A stretch of DNA of 64,000 nt from Ralstonia insidiosa (GTDB lineage: Bacteria; Pseudomonadota; Gammaproteobacteria; Burkholderiales; Burkholderiaceae): assembly GCF_008801405.1 (NCBI RefSeq), contig NZ_VZPV01000005.1:97731-161730 (forward strand), read 5' to 3'. Below, piece by piece: positions 16,863 through 26,283 of this stretch. Numbering within the stretch: position 1 is the stretch's first letter; each line of letters opens with the position of its first letter. Under the pieces are notes generated by a model. That model saw only the letters and a program-made list of their open reading frames with translations, was not told where the DNA came from and did no database searches. A program made the position numbers and the translations under genes.

Positions 16863-18599
16863 ATGCAGAATCCAAGAACAGGCATGCGGTGGATCGCCGC
16901 CGCAATCGCATCGGTCAGCATCGCTGCCGTTGCCCCCTCATACGCCGCCTCCGTGGCGCCGGTTGCCGCAGAAAACGGAATGGTCGTCTCCGCGCAGCAC
17001 CTCGCCACCATGGTGGGCGTGGACGTGCTCAAGCGCGGCGGTAACGCAGTCGACGCGGCCGTGGCAGTCGGCTATGCGCTGGCCGTGGTTTATCCCGCAG
17101 CCGGTAACCTGGGCGGCGGTGGTTTCATGACCATCCAGCTGGCCGATGGCCGCAAGACCTTCCTCGACTTCCGTGAAGTCGCGCCGAAGGCCGCCACCGC
17201 CAACATGTACCTGGACAAGGACGGCAACGTCATCAAGGGCGCCTCTACCAAGGGCCATCTGGCTGTGGGCGTGCCGGGCACGGTGTCGGGCATGGAATAC
17301 GCCCGCCAGAAGTACGGCACCATGCAACGCGCTGCATTGATCGCACCGTCCATCGCACTGGCTGAAAAGGGGTTCACCCTCGATCAGGGCGACGTCGACA
17401 TGCTGCACACCTCCACCAAGGACTTCCAAGAGGATGCTGCTTCGGGCGCGATCTTCCTGAACAAAGGCCAGCCCTTCCAGGTGGGTGAGAAGCTGGTGCA
17501 GCATGACCTGGCCAAGACGCTGCGCGAGATCAGCAACAAGGGCACCGACGGCTTCTACAAGGGCTGGGTCGGGGAGGCCATTGCTGCATCGAGCAAGGCC
17601 GGTGGCGGTCTGATTACGACGGCAGACCTGACGAGCTACAAGACGCGTGAACTGGCGCCGGTCGAGTGCGATTACCGCGGCTACCACGTGGTCTCCGCAC
17701 CGCCCCCGAGCTCGGGCGGCGTGATCATCTGCGAGATGCTGAACATTCTGGAAGGCTATCCGCTCAAGGAGCTGGGCTGGCACTCCGCGCAGGCGACGCA
17801 CTACCAGATCGAAGCCATGCGCCACGCCTATGTGGACCGCAACAGCTATCTGGGCGACCCGGACTTCGTGAAGAACCCGCTGGACCGTCTGCTGAGCAAG
17901 GACTACGCGGCCAAGATCCGTGCCGTGATCGACCCGAAGAAGGCGGGCGTGTCGAAGGACATCAAGCCGGGCGTGGAGCCGCATGAGGGCAGCAACACGA
18001 CGCACTACTCGATTGCGGACAAGTACGGCAACGCCGTGTCGGTCACGTACACGCTCAACGACTGGTTTGGCGCCAAGGTCACGGCCGCCAAGACGGGCGT
18101 GATCCTGAACGACGAGATGGATGACTTCACCGCCAAGGTTGGTGTGCCGAACCTGTACGGTCTGGTGCAGGGTCAAGCCAACTCGATCGCCCCGGGCAAG
18201 CGTCCGCTGTCTTCCATGAGCCCGACCATCGTCACCAAGGACGGCAAGCCTGTCATGGTGGTGGGCACGCCGGGTGGCAGCCGCATCATCACGGCCGTCA
18301 TGCTGACCATGATCAACGCCATCGACTACGACATGAACGTGCAGGAAGCCGTGGATATGCCCCGCTTCCACCAGCAATGGCTGCCGGACGTGACCAACGT
18401 CGAGCCGTACGCGCTGTCGCCGGATACGCGCAAGGTGCTGACCGACATGGGCCACAACCTTGGCGCGCCGCAGCCGGCCAATCACCTGGCGGCCATCATC
18501 GTTGGTGCGCCGTCGCTGGGCGGCAAGCCGGTGGGCAACAACAAGTTCTATGGCGCTAATGATCCGCGTCGCAATACGGGTCTGGCTGCCGGTTACTGA
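16863..18599 (+). CDS. ggt: Gamma-glutamyltransferase, periplasmic
   Basis: This 578-residue precursor has a signal peptide (cleavage near SYA, residue 28). It is an Ntn-hydrolase that cleaves itself into large and small subunits. The nucleophile is the first Thr of the SNTTHYSIADKYGN motif, Thr379, which becomes the N-terminus of the small subunit. Other signatures are AGNLGGGGFM near the N-terminus and GKRPLSSMSPTIV plus GTPGGSRIITAV in the small subunit. It hydrolyses or transfers the gamma-glutamyl group of glutathione in the periplasm. AAGGAG sits before the ATG. It is a single gene followed by a strong bidirectional terminator. Confidence 0.95.
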   Translation: MQNPRTGMRWIAAAIASVSIAAVAPSYAASVAPVAAENGMVVSAQHLATMVGVDVLKRGGNAVDAAVAVGYALAVVYPAAGNLGGGGFMTIQLADGRKTFLDFREVAPKAATANMYLDKDGNVIKGASTKGHLAVGVPGTVSGMEYARQKYGTMQRAALIAPSIALAEKGFTLDQGDVDMLHTSTKDFQEDAASGAIFLNKGQPFQVGEKLVQHDLAKTLREISNKGTDGFYKGWVGEAIAASSKAGGGLITTADLTSYKTRELAPVECDYRGYHVVSAPPPSSGGVIICEMLNILEGYPLKELGWHSAQATHYQIEAMRHAYVDRNSYLGDPDFVKNPLDRLLSKDYAAKIRAVIDPKKAGVSKDIKPGVEPHEGSNTTHYSIADKYGNAVSVTYTLNDWFGAKVTAAKTGVILNDEMDDFTAKVGVPNLYGLVQGQANSIAPGKRPLSSMSPTIVTKDGKPVMVVGTPGGSRIITAVMLTMINAIDYDMNVQEAVDMPRFHQQWLPDVTNVEPYALSPDTRKVLTDMGHNLGAPQPANHLAAIIVGAPSLGGKPVGNNKFYGANDPRRNTGLAAGY

Positions 18600-18614
18600 T
18601 CGGCACCGCACCAC

Positions 18615-18648
18615 AAAAAAGCCCGCCAGAGTTTCGGCGGGCTTTTTT
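18615..18648. terminator. Bidirectional rho-independent terminator between ggt and hpd
   Basis: Exact arms AAAAAAGCCCGCC (18615-18627) and GGCGGGCTTTTTT (18636-18648) form a 13-base stem with U tracts in both directions, serving the two convergent genes. Confidence 0.92.
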
Positions 18649-18668
18649 CATGGTTGGGTGGAAGCGGG

Positions 18669-19742
18669 TCAGGCCGCCGCGGTCAACACGGGTAGATTGC
18701 CCTCGCCGAAGCCATGGTGCCCGCGCCGCTGCACGATCTCGAAGAAGATTTCGCCCGGGTGGCGTTTGACAAAGGTCTGCAGGAACAGCTTGGGCACACC
18801 GTCGACGATCTCGCCATCGATCAGGATGCCGTACTGGCGCAGGGCACCGAGATCCAGACCATGCCCGGGCAGGCGTGCATCGACGGTGTCGTAATAGTGC
18901 GGCGGCGGCTCGACAAAGGTGAGGCCGTTGGCCGCCAGCGCGGCTGCCGTGTGCAGGATGTCGTCGGTGGCCAGTGCAATGTGTTGCACGCCTTCGCCGG
19001 GGTGGTCGGGCAGGTAGGCGTGCATCAGGTGGGCGCGGTGTGTGCCTTCTTCGTAGAGCGGAATCCGGATCGTGCCGCACGACGACACCATCACGCGGGA
19101 ATCCGGCGCGACATGCCAATTGGTGTGCAGTTCGTGGATTTCGCTAAAGCCCAGTTGGTTGCGATAGAAATCGATCCAATCCTGCAGCCGGCCGGCGCCG
19201 ACGGTTTGCGTCAGGTGGTCGACCCGCGCCAGCCCAACACCGGCGTGGTGCCAGTCTTCATGCGCGGTGGCAGGGTCCAGCGGCCGGAAGTCGATGTCGT
19301 AGATGGAGATGTCGCCCAGACCGCCCTTGGCGCCGTGCTTGCCGCGCCAGCGATCGACAAAATACAGGTGCGTATCGCCCACGCCCTGGATGGCAGGGAT
19401 GACCAATTCACTCGGGCCGATCGGCTCGGCCTCGGCCGGCCATGCGCCCAGTTCGACAGCACGGTCATAGGCGCGCTGCGCATCATCGACGCGGATGCCG
19501 ATCGCGCAGATGCCCACGCCGTATTCCTCGGCCCAACGGTAGGCGAAGGAGTCGGCCTCCGCGTTGACGAGGAAGTTCATGTCGCCCTGCCGGTACAGCG
19601 TCACGTCTTTGCTCACGTGGCGCGCGATGGCCTTGAAGCCAAACGATTGGAACATCTGCCCCAGTGCGGTCGGCTCCTGGGTGGCGAACTCGACAAACTC
19701 CAGGCCGGCGGTCTTGAACGGCAAGTCGGCATTGCGGCCCAT
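18669..19742 (-). CDS. hpd: 4-hydroxyphenylpyruvate dioxygenase
   Basis: This 357-residue enzyme of the VOC superfamily converts 4-hydroxyphenylpyruvate and oxygen to homogentisate in tyrosine catabolism. The Fe(II) ligands are visible as His176 (VDHLTQTV), His254 (VQHIALAT) and Glu335 (FFEIVQRRG), and the C-terminal GFGEGN stretch is typical of true HPPD enzymes. The ATG at 19742 has AGGAG upstream. No homogentisate dioxygenase or maleylacetoacetate genes are nearby, so the pathway is completed elsewhere. A related HPPD-like domain also forms the C-terminus of the two-domain dehydratase at 24397. Confidence 0.93.
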   Translation of the reverse strand: MGRNADLPFKTAGLEFVEFATQEPTALGQMFQSFGFKAIARHVSKDVTLYRQGDMNFLVNAEADSFAYRWAEEYGVGICAIGIRVDDAQRAYDRAVELGAWPAEAEPIGPSELVIPAIQGVGDTHLYFVDRWRGKHGAKGGLGDISIYDIDFRPLDPATAHEDWHHAGVGLARVDHLTQTVGAGRLQDWIDFYRNQLGFSEIHELHTNWHVAPDSRVMVSSCGTIRIPLYEEGTHRAHLMHAYLPDHPGEGVQHIALATDDILHTAAALAANGLTFVEPPPHYYDTVDARLPGHGLDLGALRQYGILIDGEIVDGVPKLFLQTFVKRHPGEIFFEIVQRRGHHGFGEGNLPVLTAAA

Positions 19743-19822
19743 GTGTGAACTCCTGTAGCTGAGCAAAGAGTGAGAACTCCGCATTGTGTACCACGCCTGT
19801 GGCAATGCGCACGCACCTGCGG

Positions 19823-21013
19823 CTATGCGGCAACCCTTTGCAGATTCGATGGACGCGGCAGCCTTGGCAGCCACACGAAGGCGATCGACGCCAGCACCGT
19901 GCCGGCAAGCATCATCGGCACGACCATGGGCCACGCGCCCAGGCTGTGCGATGGGTTGTCAAAGGCGGCAGCCGTTTGCCCCAGGCAGAAGGCGGCCAGC
20001 ATCATGATGAAGCCCGACCATGACACCGCGCGCCCCGCAAGATGCGGAAGTTCGCCCACCGCGCCTGCCTGGCCGCAAGGCTGATGGATGCCGTGCCCCA
20101 TGCAATAGACGCCGTGCCCAAGCAGCAGCGGCCATGCCTCCCCAGGGAGTAGCCAGCAGCCCAGCGCCTGGATGCCCGCGCCGCATAGGCTGAGCGTTGC
20201 GCCTTGCTGCACCGTCCGCACGAGGCTTTGGTGACGCAGCAGGCGCCGGCAAACGGTGGTGCTCACGATATAGACGAGCGAGCCGCCGGCCGGTATCCAG
20301 CCATACAGCGCGGGCGACAGGCCGAGGTAAGCGATGTAGACCATCGGCGAGAGCAGCAGGAAGCAGAACATGCCGGCGTAGGTCGTGGCGGCCAGCAGCC
20401 CCCAGACGCGAAAGTCCGCGCTGGCAAAGATCTCGCGCACGCCGCCGGCCTGGGTGTGTGTGTCTTGCCGGGTCTCGGCAAAGCCGTACCAGCACATCGC
20501 CCACAGCACGAGCGCATAGCCGCTCATGCCCGCGAGCACCCAGCGCCAACCGGCATGCTGCGCGACAAAGGCGCCCAGAATCGGCGCCACCAATGCCACG
20601 AAACCCAGCCCGGTGAGACCACGCGCCATCACATGAGGGCCGTCGCGCGCCGGATGCAGATCGCGTACGGCCGCACGTGCGCACACCAGGATGGCCGCCA
20701 TGGCGAAACCCTGCATGGCACGCGCTGCCGTCAGCATTGGCGCGGTCATCGACAGGGCGCCGGCCAGCGCCGCAAGGGCGTAGCACGCCAGCCCGATCAG
20801 CAGCACCTGCCGACGGCCAAACCGATCGGCAAGGCTGCCCATCGGCAGTTGCCCAATGCCAAAGGCCAGCGCGAAAACCGTGAGGCTCGTGCTGACCGAG
20901 CCCAGCGCCTGGGCAATCGCGGGCAGGGCGGGGAGGTAGCTGTCGGTCGCCACTGGCTGCGCAGACAGCAACAGCGGCAGCAGCAGGGCAAAGCTCAGCG
21001 GGCGACGCGTCAT
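19823..21013 (-). CDS. MFS transporter, DHA1 (Bcr/CflA-like) family
   Basis: This 396-residue membrane protein has 12 predicted helices. The N-terminal TDSYLPALPAIAQALG motif is diagnostic of Bcr/CflA-type drug:H+ antiporters, and the helix 2/3 loop GSLADRFGRRQVLL is the MFS signature. It starts 5 bases after the stop of the dehydrogenase gene, so it belongs to the same leftward transcript as the shikimate/quinate genes. It might export pathway intermediates or toxic aromatics; the substrate is unknown. Confidence 0.85.
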   Translation of the reverse strand: MTRRPLSFALLLPLLLSAQPVATDSYLPALPAIAQALGSVSTSLTVFALAFGIGQLPMGSLADRFGRRQVLLIGLACYALAALAGALSMTAPMLTAARAMQGFAMAAILVCARAAVRDLHPARDGPHVMARGLTGLGFVALVAPILGAFVAQHAGWRWVLAGMSGYALVLWAMCWYGFAETRQDTHTQAGGVREIFASADFRVWGLLAATTYAGMFCFLLLSPMVYIAYLGLSPALYGWIPAGGSLVYIVSTTVCRRLLRHQSLVRTVQQGATLSLCGAGIQALGCWLLPGEAWPLLLGHGVYCMGHGIHQPCGQAGAVGELPHLAGRAVSWSGFIMMLAAFCLGQTAAAFDNPSHSLGAWPMVVPMMLAGTVLASIAFVWLPRLPRPSNLQRVAA

Positions 21014-21018
21014 CGAAC

Positions 21019-21852
21019 TCAGTAGGCAATGGCTGCCGTACGCCGCAGTTCTTCTGCAGTTGCGGTGCCAAAGCCGAAGAATTCCAGGTAGGCGGGAATC
21101 ATCTCGAACAGCATGTCGGTGCCCACCTGGACTTCGCAGCCCTTGTCGAGCGCCGCGCGCAGCAACGGAGTGAATTCCGACTTCATGACCACCTCGCCGA
21201 CAAAGCAGCTGGGCGCGATGCGTGATACGTCGAAGGGCAGCGGGTCGTCGTCCTTCATGCCCACCGGGGTGGCGTTGACGACGACGTCGAAGCCGTCCGG
21301 GTCATTCGAGCCGGTGCGCACCACCAACGCCGGGTAGTGCTCGCGCAGACGCCGGCCCAGCGATTCAGCCGAGGCTGCGCGCGTGTCGTACAGGGCCAGC
21401 TCGCCAACACCGGCGGCGGCCAGGGACGCGGCAATCGCCGAGCCCACACCCCCCGCACCGGAGAGCAGCACGCGCGCGCCTTCCAATGTGTGCCCCTTTC
21501 GCAGCACGCCGCGCACAAAGCCTGCGCCATCAAACTGGTCGCCCAGCAGCGTGCCGTCTTCGCGCTTGAGCACCGCGTTGCACGCGCCGGCAATGCGCAC
21601 AGCGGGCGTCACCTCATCGACCAGATCGACCGTGGTCACCTTGTGCGGCATGGTGATCAGTGCGCCGCGCAGATTGGTGAAGCGGAAGATCGACTGGAGG
21701 CTCTGCGTGTAGTCCTCCGCCTTGACCCCCATGGGCACCACAACGGCGTCGATGCCCTTCTGTTCGAACCAGGGGTTGTAGATCATCGGCGACTTGAAGG
21801 TCTCGGTCGGGTCGCCGATGTGGGCGATGAGGGTGGTTTTTCCAGAAATCAT
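21019..21852 (-). CDS. Shikimate/quinate dehydrogenase homologue (AroE-like)
   Basis: This 277-residue oxidoreductase has an N-terminal substrate-binding domain with ALITMPHKVTTVDLVDEVTP (catalytic Lys in MPHK) and a Rossmann domain with GAGGVGSAIAASLAAAG. The usual AroE start GxPxxHSxSP is replaced by GDPTETFKSP, as in paralogous SDH-like or quinate-type enzymes rather than the biosynthetic AroE. It probably interconverts shikimate or quinate with the 3-dehydro compound in catabolism, feeding the dehydratase at 24397. It is followed at once by an MFS gene and preceded by the MHS transporter gene (19 bases), so the three form an operon. Confidence 0.85.
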   Translation of the reverse strand: MISGKTTLIAHIGDPTETFKSPMIYNPWFEQKGIDAVVVPMGVKAEDYTQSLQSIFRFTNLRGALITMPHKVTTVDLVDEVTPAVRIAGACNAVLKREDGTLLGDQFDGAGFVRGVLRKGHTLEGARVLLSGAGGVGSAIAASLAAAGVGELALYDTRAASAESLGRRLREHYPALVVRTGSNDPDGFDVVVNATPVGMKDDDPLPFDVSRIAPSCFVGEVVMKSEFTPLLRAALDKGCEVQVGTDMLFEMIPAYLEFFGFGTATAEELRRTAAIAY

Positions 21853-21871
21853 GGTTCAGGAGGTGCGTGTT

Positions 21872-23257
21872 TCAGGCGGCCAGAGCGCCGGCCCGCTGGC
21901 GGGCGTATTCAGCTTTGTCGACGGGTTGCGCGGCTGGCTGGCCCAGGTCTTCCATGTGGATGCGGTAGGTTTCGCGCGCGCTCATGGCGGCCACGGCGGC
22001 AATGATGGTCACGCCGAAGGCGATTGCACCCACGGTCAGCCAGATGTTGTCCGATCCCGGGGGCGCCACGGCCGTGAAGAGCGCCGGCAGCATGGCGGTG
22101 ATGGCGGTGCCGATGTTTTGCGAAATCGCCATCGCAGACACACGGGTGCGCGTCGGGAACAGCTCGGGATAGAAACTCGGGAACACCGCGTTGTAGCCCT
22201 GGTAGACCACGCCCCACATCAGAATCGACATGCCAAACGCCAGCGGCACATTCTTGATGCTGATGGCATACAGATAGCCAAACGCGAGCAGGCCGGCAAG
22301 CAGCGAGCCGATCACGATGGGCGGCTTGCGGCCGACGCGGTCGGACAGGTCGCCCACATACGGAATGACCAGCACGGCGACGATGTTGCCCACCACCGGA
22401 ATCCACAGGTAGATGTCCTTGGCAAAGCCGATGCCGTAGGCCGGCTGTACCGCATAGGCCGCGCCGAAGATGGTTGCCACCACCGGAATCACGTTCATCA
22501 GCGCCATGCAGACCACACGCAGCATGTCGGGCGTGCTGTATTTGAACGCCTCGAGGATGGGCGAACGGGGGCGGCCCTGTTGCTGTTGCTCAGCGGTAAA
22601 GGCCGGCGTTTCGTGCACTTCGCGGCGGATGACGTAGCCCGCGACGATGACGATGAAACTCAGCAGGAACGGAATGCGCCAGCCCCAGGTGTTGAACTGT
22701 TCGGCAGGCATGTAGTGCGCCAGCGGCAAGAAGACGGCAGCTGCCAGGATCTGCCCGGCCTGCACCCCCTGCAGCGTAAAGCTCGCAAAGAACCCGCGCC
22801 GGCCAAACGGTGCATGCTCCAGGATCATCGAACTGGCGCCCGAAATTTCACCGGCCACGGCAAAACCCTGGATCAGTCGCATGATGACCAGCAATGTGGG
22901 GGCCAACAGCCCAACTTGGTCATACGTTGGCAGCAGACCCACGGCGATGGTCGAAAAACCCATCAGGAACATGCACACCAGCAGGACGTTCTTGCGCCCG
23001 TGCGTGTCGCCAAGATGGCCCAGCACAAACGCGCCGATCGGCCGTGCGATATACCCCACGCCGTACGTAGCCAGTGAGGCGACGATGGCGGTCTTCGGAT
23101 CCCCCTTGGGGAAAAAGATCTGCGGGAAAATCAGCGCCGCCGCGGTGGCGTAGATGAAGAAGTCGTAGTACTCGAGCGCCGAGCCGATCCAGCCGCTGGC
23201 GGCGGCTTTCTTCGACTGGTGCTTGCCCAGAGGCTCGTGGGCAGGGGCTGCGGTCAT
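21872..23257 (-). CDS. MFS metabolite:H+ symporter (MHS family), probably shikimate/quinate uptake
   Basis: This 461-residue, 12-helix carrier has the MHS family start SGWIGSALEYYDFFIYATAA and the loop GHLGDTHGRKNVLL. Members import aromatic or carboxylic acids (ShiA, PcaT, KgtP). Its position in front of the shikimate/quinate dehydrogenase gene, and an operator pair for the neighbouring PcaR-like regulator at 23381-23416, suggest uptake of shikimate, quinate or a related hydroaromatic acid. The ATG at 23257 follows GGAG. Confidence 0.87.
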   Translation of the reverse strand: MTAAPAHEPLGKHQSKKAAASGWIGSALEYYDFFIYATAAALIFPQIFFPKGDPKTAIVASLATYGVGYIARPIGAFVLGHLGDTHGRKNVLLVCMFLMGFSTIAVGLLPTYDQVGLLAPTLLVIMRLIQGFAVAGEISGASSMILEHAPFGRRGFFASFTLQGVQAGQILAAAVFLPLAHYMPAEQFNTWGWRIPFLLSFIVIVAGYVIRREVHETPAFTAEQQQQGRPRSPILEAFKYSTPDMLRVVCMALMNVIPVVATIFGAAYAVQPAYGIGFAKDIYLWIPVVGNIVAVLVIPYVGDLSDRVGRKPPIVIGSLLAGLLAFGYLYAISIKNVPLAFGMSILMWGVVYQGYNAVFPSFYPELFPTRTRVSAMAISQNIGTAITAMLPALFTAVAPPGSDNIWLTVGAIAFGVTIIAAVAAMSARETYRIHMEDLGQPAAQPVDKAEYARQRAGALAA

Positions 23258-23380
23258 GGTGGTCTCCGGTTTTAGTCTGTGCGGCCTATCGTGAAGGTGG
23301 TGCAATGAAGGGCCGTCTGTACACGCACCGCAGCGTAGTCCGCCGCCATGGCGGGGCACAAGCCGCTGCCGGCTGAAAAC

Positions 23381-23416
23381 GTTCGATAATCGCACAACAT
23401 GGTGCGAATAGCGTAC
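23381..23416 (-). promoter_or_regulatory. Operator pair for the PcaR/PobR-like regulator upstream of the MHS transporter
   Basis: GTTCGATAATCGCAC (23381-23395) and a degenerate copy GTGCGAATAGCGTAC (23402-23416) lie 21 bases apart start to start, two helical turns. The first is the reverse complement, with one mismatch, of the 15-mer at 24305-24319 before the dehydratase gene. It resembles operators of the PcaR/PcaU/PobR group of IclR regulators. It lies about 125 bases upstream of the transporter start. Confidence 0.75.
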
Positions 23417-23497
23417 GACTCAAGGGTTTCTCCGAGTCCGTACGCGTGATAAAGGGTTGAGGTGTTGCGCCGGGAAAGTGCGCGATGGGCTGTCGGC

Positions 23498-24265
23498 CTA
23501 CAACACCCGCATGATCGACAGCGCGGTGTCCTGCAGCACCTGCAGCACGCGCTGCAAGGCCTGCTCCGTGGTCTCTTCGCCGACTTGCATGTTCACGCTC
23601 AACGCGGCAATCACGTTGCCTTGGCGATCGCGCAGCGGCACCGCCACGCCGCGCACGCCGATCTGCAATTGCTGCTCGACCACGGCGTAATCCTGTCGAC
23701 TGGCCTTGCGAATTTCATCGAGCAGCCGTTCGCGCTGCAGGATCGTGTACGGCGTATAGGGTGTCAGCACGCAGGTCTCCAGCCATGCCTTGACGGCCTG
23801 CTCGGGCTGCGCGGCCAGCATCATCACCCCGGCGGATGCAAGCGGCGCTGGCACACGTGCCCCTAGCACGAAGCCCGTGCTCATCACGCGGCTCGTGCTG
23901 GTGCGCGAGATGAACACCAGCTCCCAGTCGTCGAGCACGCTCAGGTACGCCACCTCACCAACGGCTGCCGTCACCTGCTGCAGGAAGGGCTGCACCGTGC
24001 GGGGCAAGCGGGCCGAGTCAAAGTAAGACCACCCCACCTTCAGCACGCGCGGCGTCAGGCTGAAGAGCGTGCCTTCGCTGGTGAGGTAACCGAGGTGCTC
24101 CAGGGTCAGCAGGTAGCGGCGCGCGGCCGTGCGCGTCAGCCCGGTCAGCTCGGCCGCCTGCGTGGGGGTCAGGCGTGGATGCTCGTGGTCGAACGCCTCA
24201 AGGATGGCAAGCCCTTTCTCCAGCCCGGCGATCCAGTCGCGCCGATCGAGCGGTTCTTTCTTCAT
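23498..24265 (-). CDS. IclR family transcriptional regulator, PcaR/PcaU/PobR-like
   Basis: This 255-residue protein has an N-terminal winged HTH (LTPTQAAELTGLTRTAARRY) and a C-terminal IclR effector domain (VAYLSVLDDWELVFISR, later RGVAVPLRDRQGNVIAALSV). The start GLEKGLAILEAFDHEHPRLT is characteristic of the PcaR/PobR branch, which responds to protocatechuate-pathway metabolites. It lies between the transporter operon and the divergent dehydratase gene, and matching operator pairs are found in both flanking promoter regions. It is therefore the likely local regulator of quinate/shikimate degradation. Confidence 0.88.
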   Translation of the reverse strand: MKKEPLDRRDWIAGLEKGLAILEAFDHEHPRLTPTQAAELTGLTRTAARRYLLTLEHLGYLTSEGTLFSLTPRVLKVGWSYFDSARLPRTVQPFLQQVTAAVGEVAYLSVLDDWELVFISRTSTSRVMSTGFVLGARVPAPLASAGVMMLAAQPEQAVKAWLETCVLTPYTPYTILQRERLLDEIRKASRQDYAVVEQQLQIGVRGVAVPLRDRQGNVIAALSVNMQVGEETTEQALQRVLQVLQDTALSIMRVL

Positions 24266-24283
24266 GGCGATAACCCTAGGAAC

Positions 24284-24319
24284 GTGCGATATGTGCGCAT
24301 GATTGTACGATTATCGAAC
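24284..24319 (+). promoter_or_regulatory. Operator pair for the PcaR/PobR-like regulator upstream of the dehydratase gene
   Basis: GTGCGATATGTGCGC (24284-24298) and GTACGATTATCGAAC (24305-24319) are 21 bases apart. This is the mirror image of the pair at 23381-23416 with the same helical phase. The pair lies in the 131-base gap between the regulator gene and the divergent dehydratase gene, so it could serve autoregulation as well. Confidence 0.75.
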
Positions 24320-24396
24320 GCTGTTGCGCGAATGCCGCTTGTGAGCGTACGGGGTGCCCACCTACGCTGCGGGCATCGTCTGACCACCGCATCGCC

Positions 24397-26283
24397 ATGA
24401 ATCCGCTTCGCCCGGGCCCCCGCCCCAAATGCATCGCCACCGTGTGCCTGTCTGGCACGTTGCCCGAGAAACTGGAAGCGGCTGCTGCTGCCGGGTTTGA
24501 CGGCATCGAGATCTTTGAGAGCGACCTGCTGAATTTCGACGGCTCGCCGGCGCGCGTACGGCAGATGGCGGCAGACCTGGGGCTGGCGATCATGCTGTAC
24601 CAGCCGTTTCGCGATTTCGAGGCGATGCCGCGCGATCTGCTCGCCCGCAATCTGGCGCGTGCCCAGCGCAAGTTCGACGTGATGGCCGAACTGGGTGTCG
24701 AGACGGTGCTGGTGTGCAGCAACGTGCAGGACATCGCGATCGATGACCCCGCGCGTGCGGCGGACGATCTGCGCCAGATGGCCGAAGCTGCTGCGCAACG
24801 CGGGCTGCGCGTGGGTTACGAGGCGCTCGCCTGGGGCCGGCACACCCGGCGTTGGCGTCAGGCATGGCAGATCGTGCAGCAGGCCGACCACTCCGCGCTC
24901 GGGCTGATCCTGGACAGCTTCCATACGCTGTCGCTGGGTGACACGTTGGATGGCATCCAAGACGTGCCTGCGGACAAGCTCTTCTTCGTGCAGTTTGCGG
25001 ATGCGCCCAAGCTGTCGATGGACGTGCTGTCCTGGAGCCGGCATCACCGCAATTTCCCTGGGCAGGGCGATCTGCCTGTCGCGGCGTTTGCGTGCGATCT
25101 GCTTGCCGCCGGTTATGCGGGGCCACTGTCGCTGGAGGTCTTCAATGACGAGTTTCGCTCCGCCCCTGCGCGCTTGACGGCCCTGGACGGGATGCGTTCC
25201 CTGATCTGGCTGGAGTCGGAAGCCGGTGGCGTTGCGCTGCCTGAGCCCGCCCGTTTTGTCGGCGTGGATTTCCTGGAGTTTGCCGTGGATGCCACTGCCG
25301 GGCGGGAGCTGGAGGCGCGCCTGCGTGCGTTGGGATTTGGTCTTGCGGGCCACCATCGCTCCAAGGCGGTGGATCTGTACCGGCAGGGCGGCGTGAATGT
25401 GATCCTGAACATGGAGCAGGACAGTGCAGCGTCGGAACACTTCCAACTGCATGGGCCATCCGTCTGCGCGATCGGCCTGAAGGTGGACGATGCCGAGCGC
25501 GCAATGACACGCGCCCGCGCGTTGTGTTGCCAGGAGTGGCGTGGGCCGGTGGGGCCGAGCGAGCGCAGCATTCCTGCGTTGCGCGCACCGGATGGCACGT
25601 TGCTCTATCTGATCGATGACCGCCACGCCGAGCGCAGTATCTACGAGAGCGATTTCATTCTGCAGCCCGAAGCGCAGTCCGATGCAACCGGATTGGCCTC
25701 GATCGACCACGTTGCGCAGGCGCTGCCCGCGCATCGGCTCGACAGCTTTGTGTTGTTCTATCGCGCCGTTTTCGGCATGCAGGCCGAAGCGGTGCAGGAA
25801 ATTGCCGACCCCTACGGCTTGGTGAAAAGCCGGGCGATGGTGAGCCCGGACCGCAACCTGCGGATTCCGCTCAACGTGTCGGAAAGCGGGCACACGGCAA
25901 CCGGCCGCTTCATTGCCGCGTATGCGGGCTCGGGCGTGCATCACATTGCCTTCCGTACGGACCGGCTGTTCGACACCGTTGAGGCTATCGACCGCAGCGT
26001 GGCCCGCATGCTGCACGTGCCCGAGAACTACTACGACGACGTGGCCGCCAGGCTCGGCCTGGACGACACGCTGCTCACGCGCCTGCATGACGACGGGTTG
26101 CTCTACGACCGCGATCCCCACGGCGATTTCCTGCACGTCTACACCGAGCCCTTCCGCGAGCGCTTCTTCTTCGAGCTCGTCCAGCGCGACGGCTACCTGG
26201 GCTATGGCGCCGCAAACGCGGCTGTGCGCATGGCCGTGCAAGCGCAGATGAGCCGCACCGGCGCGACAGCGGCTGACCGCTAA
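24397..26283 (+). CDS. quiC: Two-domain 3-dehydroshikimate dehydratase (TIM-barrel plus HPPD-like domain)
   Basis: This 628-residue protein has two domains. Residues 1 to about 270 form a sugar phosphate isomerase-like TIM barrel with metal ligands Glu142 (YEALAW), Asp173 and His176 (LDSFH), Gln199 (VQFADAP) and Glu247 (LEVFND). This is the domain that dehydrates 3-dehydroshikimate to protocatechuate. From about residue 285 a VOC domain resembling 4-hydroxyphenylpyruvate dioxygenase follows, with IDHVAQALP, VHHIAFRT and FFELVQRDG. This fusion is known for QuiC-type enzymes; the second domain probably does not act as HPPD. It is divergent from the IclR regulator and downstream of its operators. 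Confidence 0.9.
   Translation: MNPLRPGPRPKCIATVCLSGTLPEKLEAAAAAGFDGIEIFESDLLNFDGSPARVRQMAADLGLAIMLYQPFRDFEAMPRDLLARNLARAQRKFDVMAELGVETVLVCSNVQDIAIDDPARAADDLRQMAEAAAQRGLRVGYEALAWGRHTRRWRQAWQIVQQADHSALGLILDSFHTLSLGDTLDGIQDVPADKLFFVQFADAPKLSMDVLSWSRHHRNFPGQGDLPVAAFACDLLAAGYAGPLSLEVFNDEFRSAPARLTALDGMRSLIWLESEAGGVALPEPARFVGVDFLEFAVDATAGRELEARLRALGFGLAGHHRSKAVDLYRQGGVNVILNMEQDSAASEHFQLHGPSVCAIGLKVDDAERAMTRARALCCQEWRGPVGPSERSIPALRAPDGTLLYLIDDRHAERSIYESDFILQPEAQSDATGLASIDHVAQALPAHRLDSFVLFYRAVFGMQAEAVQEIADPYGLVKSRAMVSPDRNLRIPLNVSESGHTATGRFIAAYAGSGVHHIAFRTDRLFDTVEAIDRSVARMLHVPENYYDDVAARLGLDDTLLTRLHDDGLLYDRDPHGDFLHVYTEPFRERFFFELVQRDGYLGYGAANAAVRMAVQAQMSRTGATAADR

Noticed and set aside
16938..18614. 558-codon frame antisense to ggt
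   Set aside because: Shadow frame; ggt has a signal peptide, catalytic motif, ribosome binding site and terminator.
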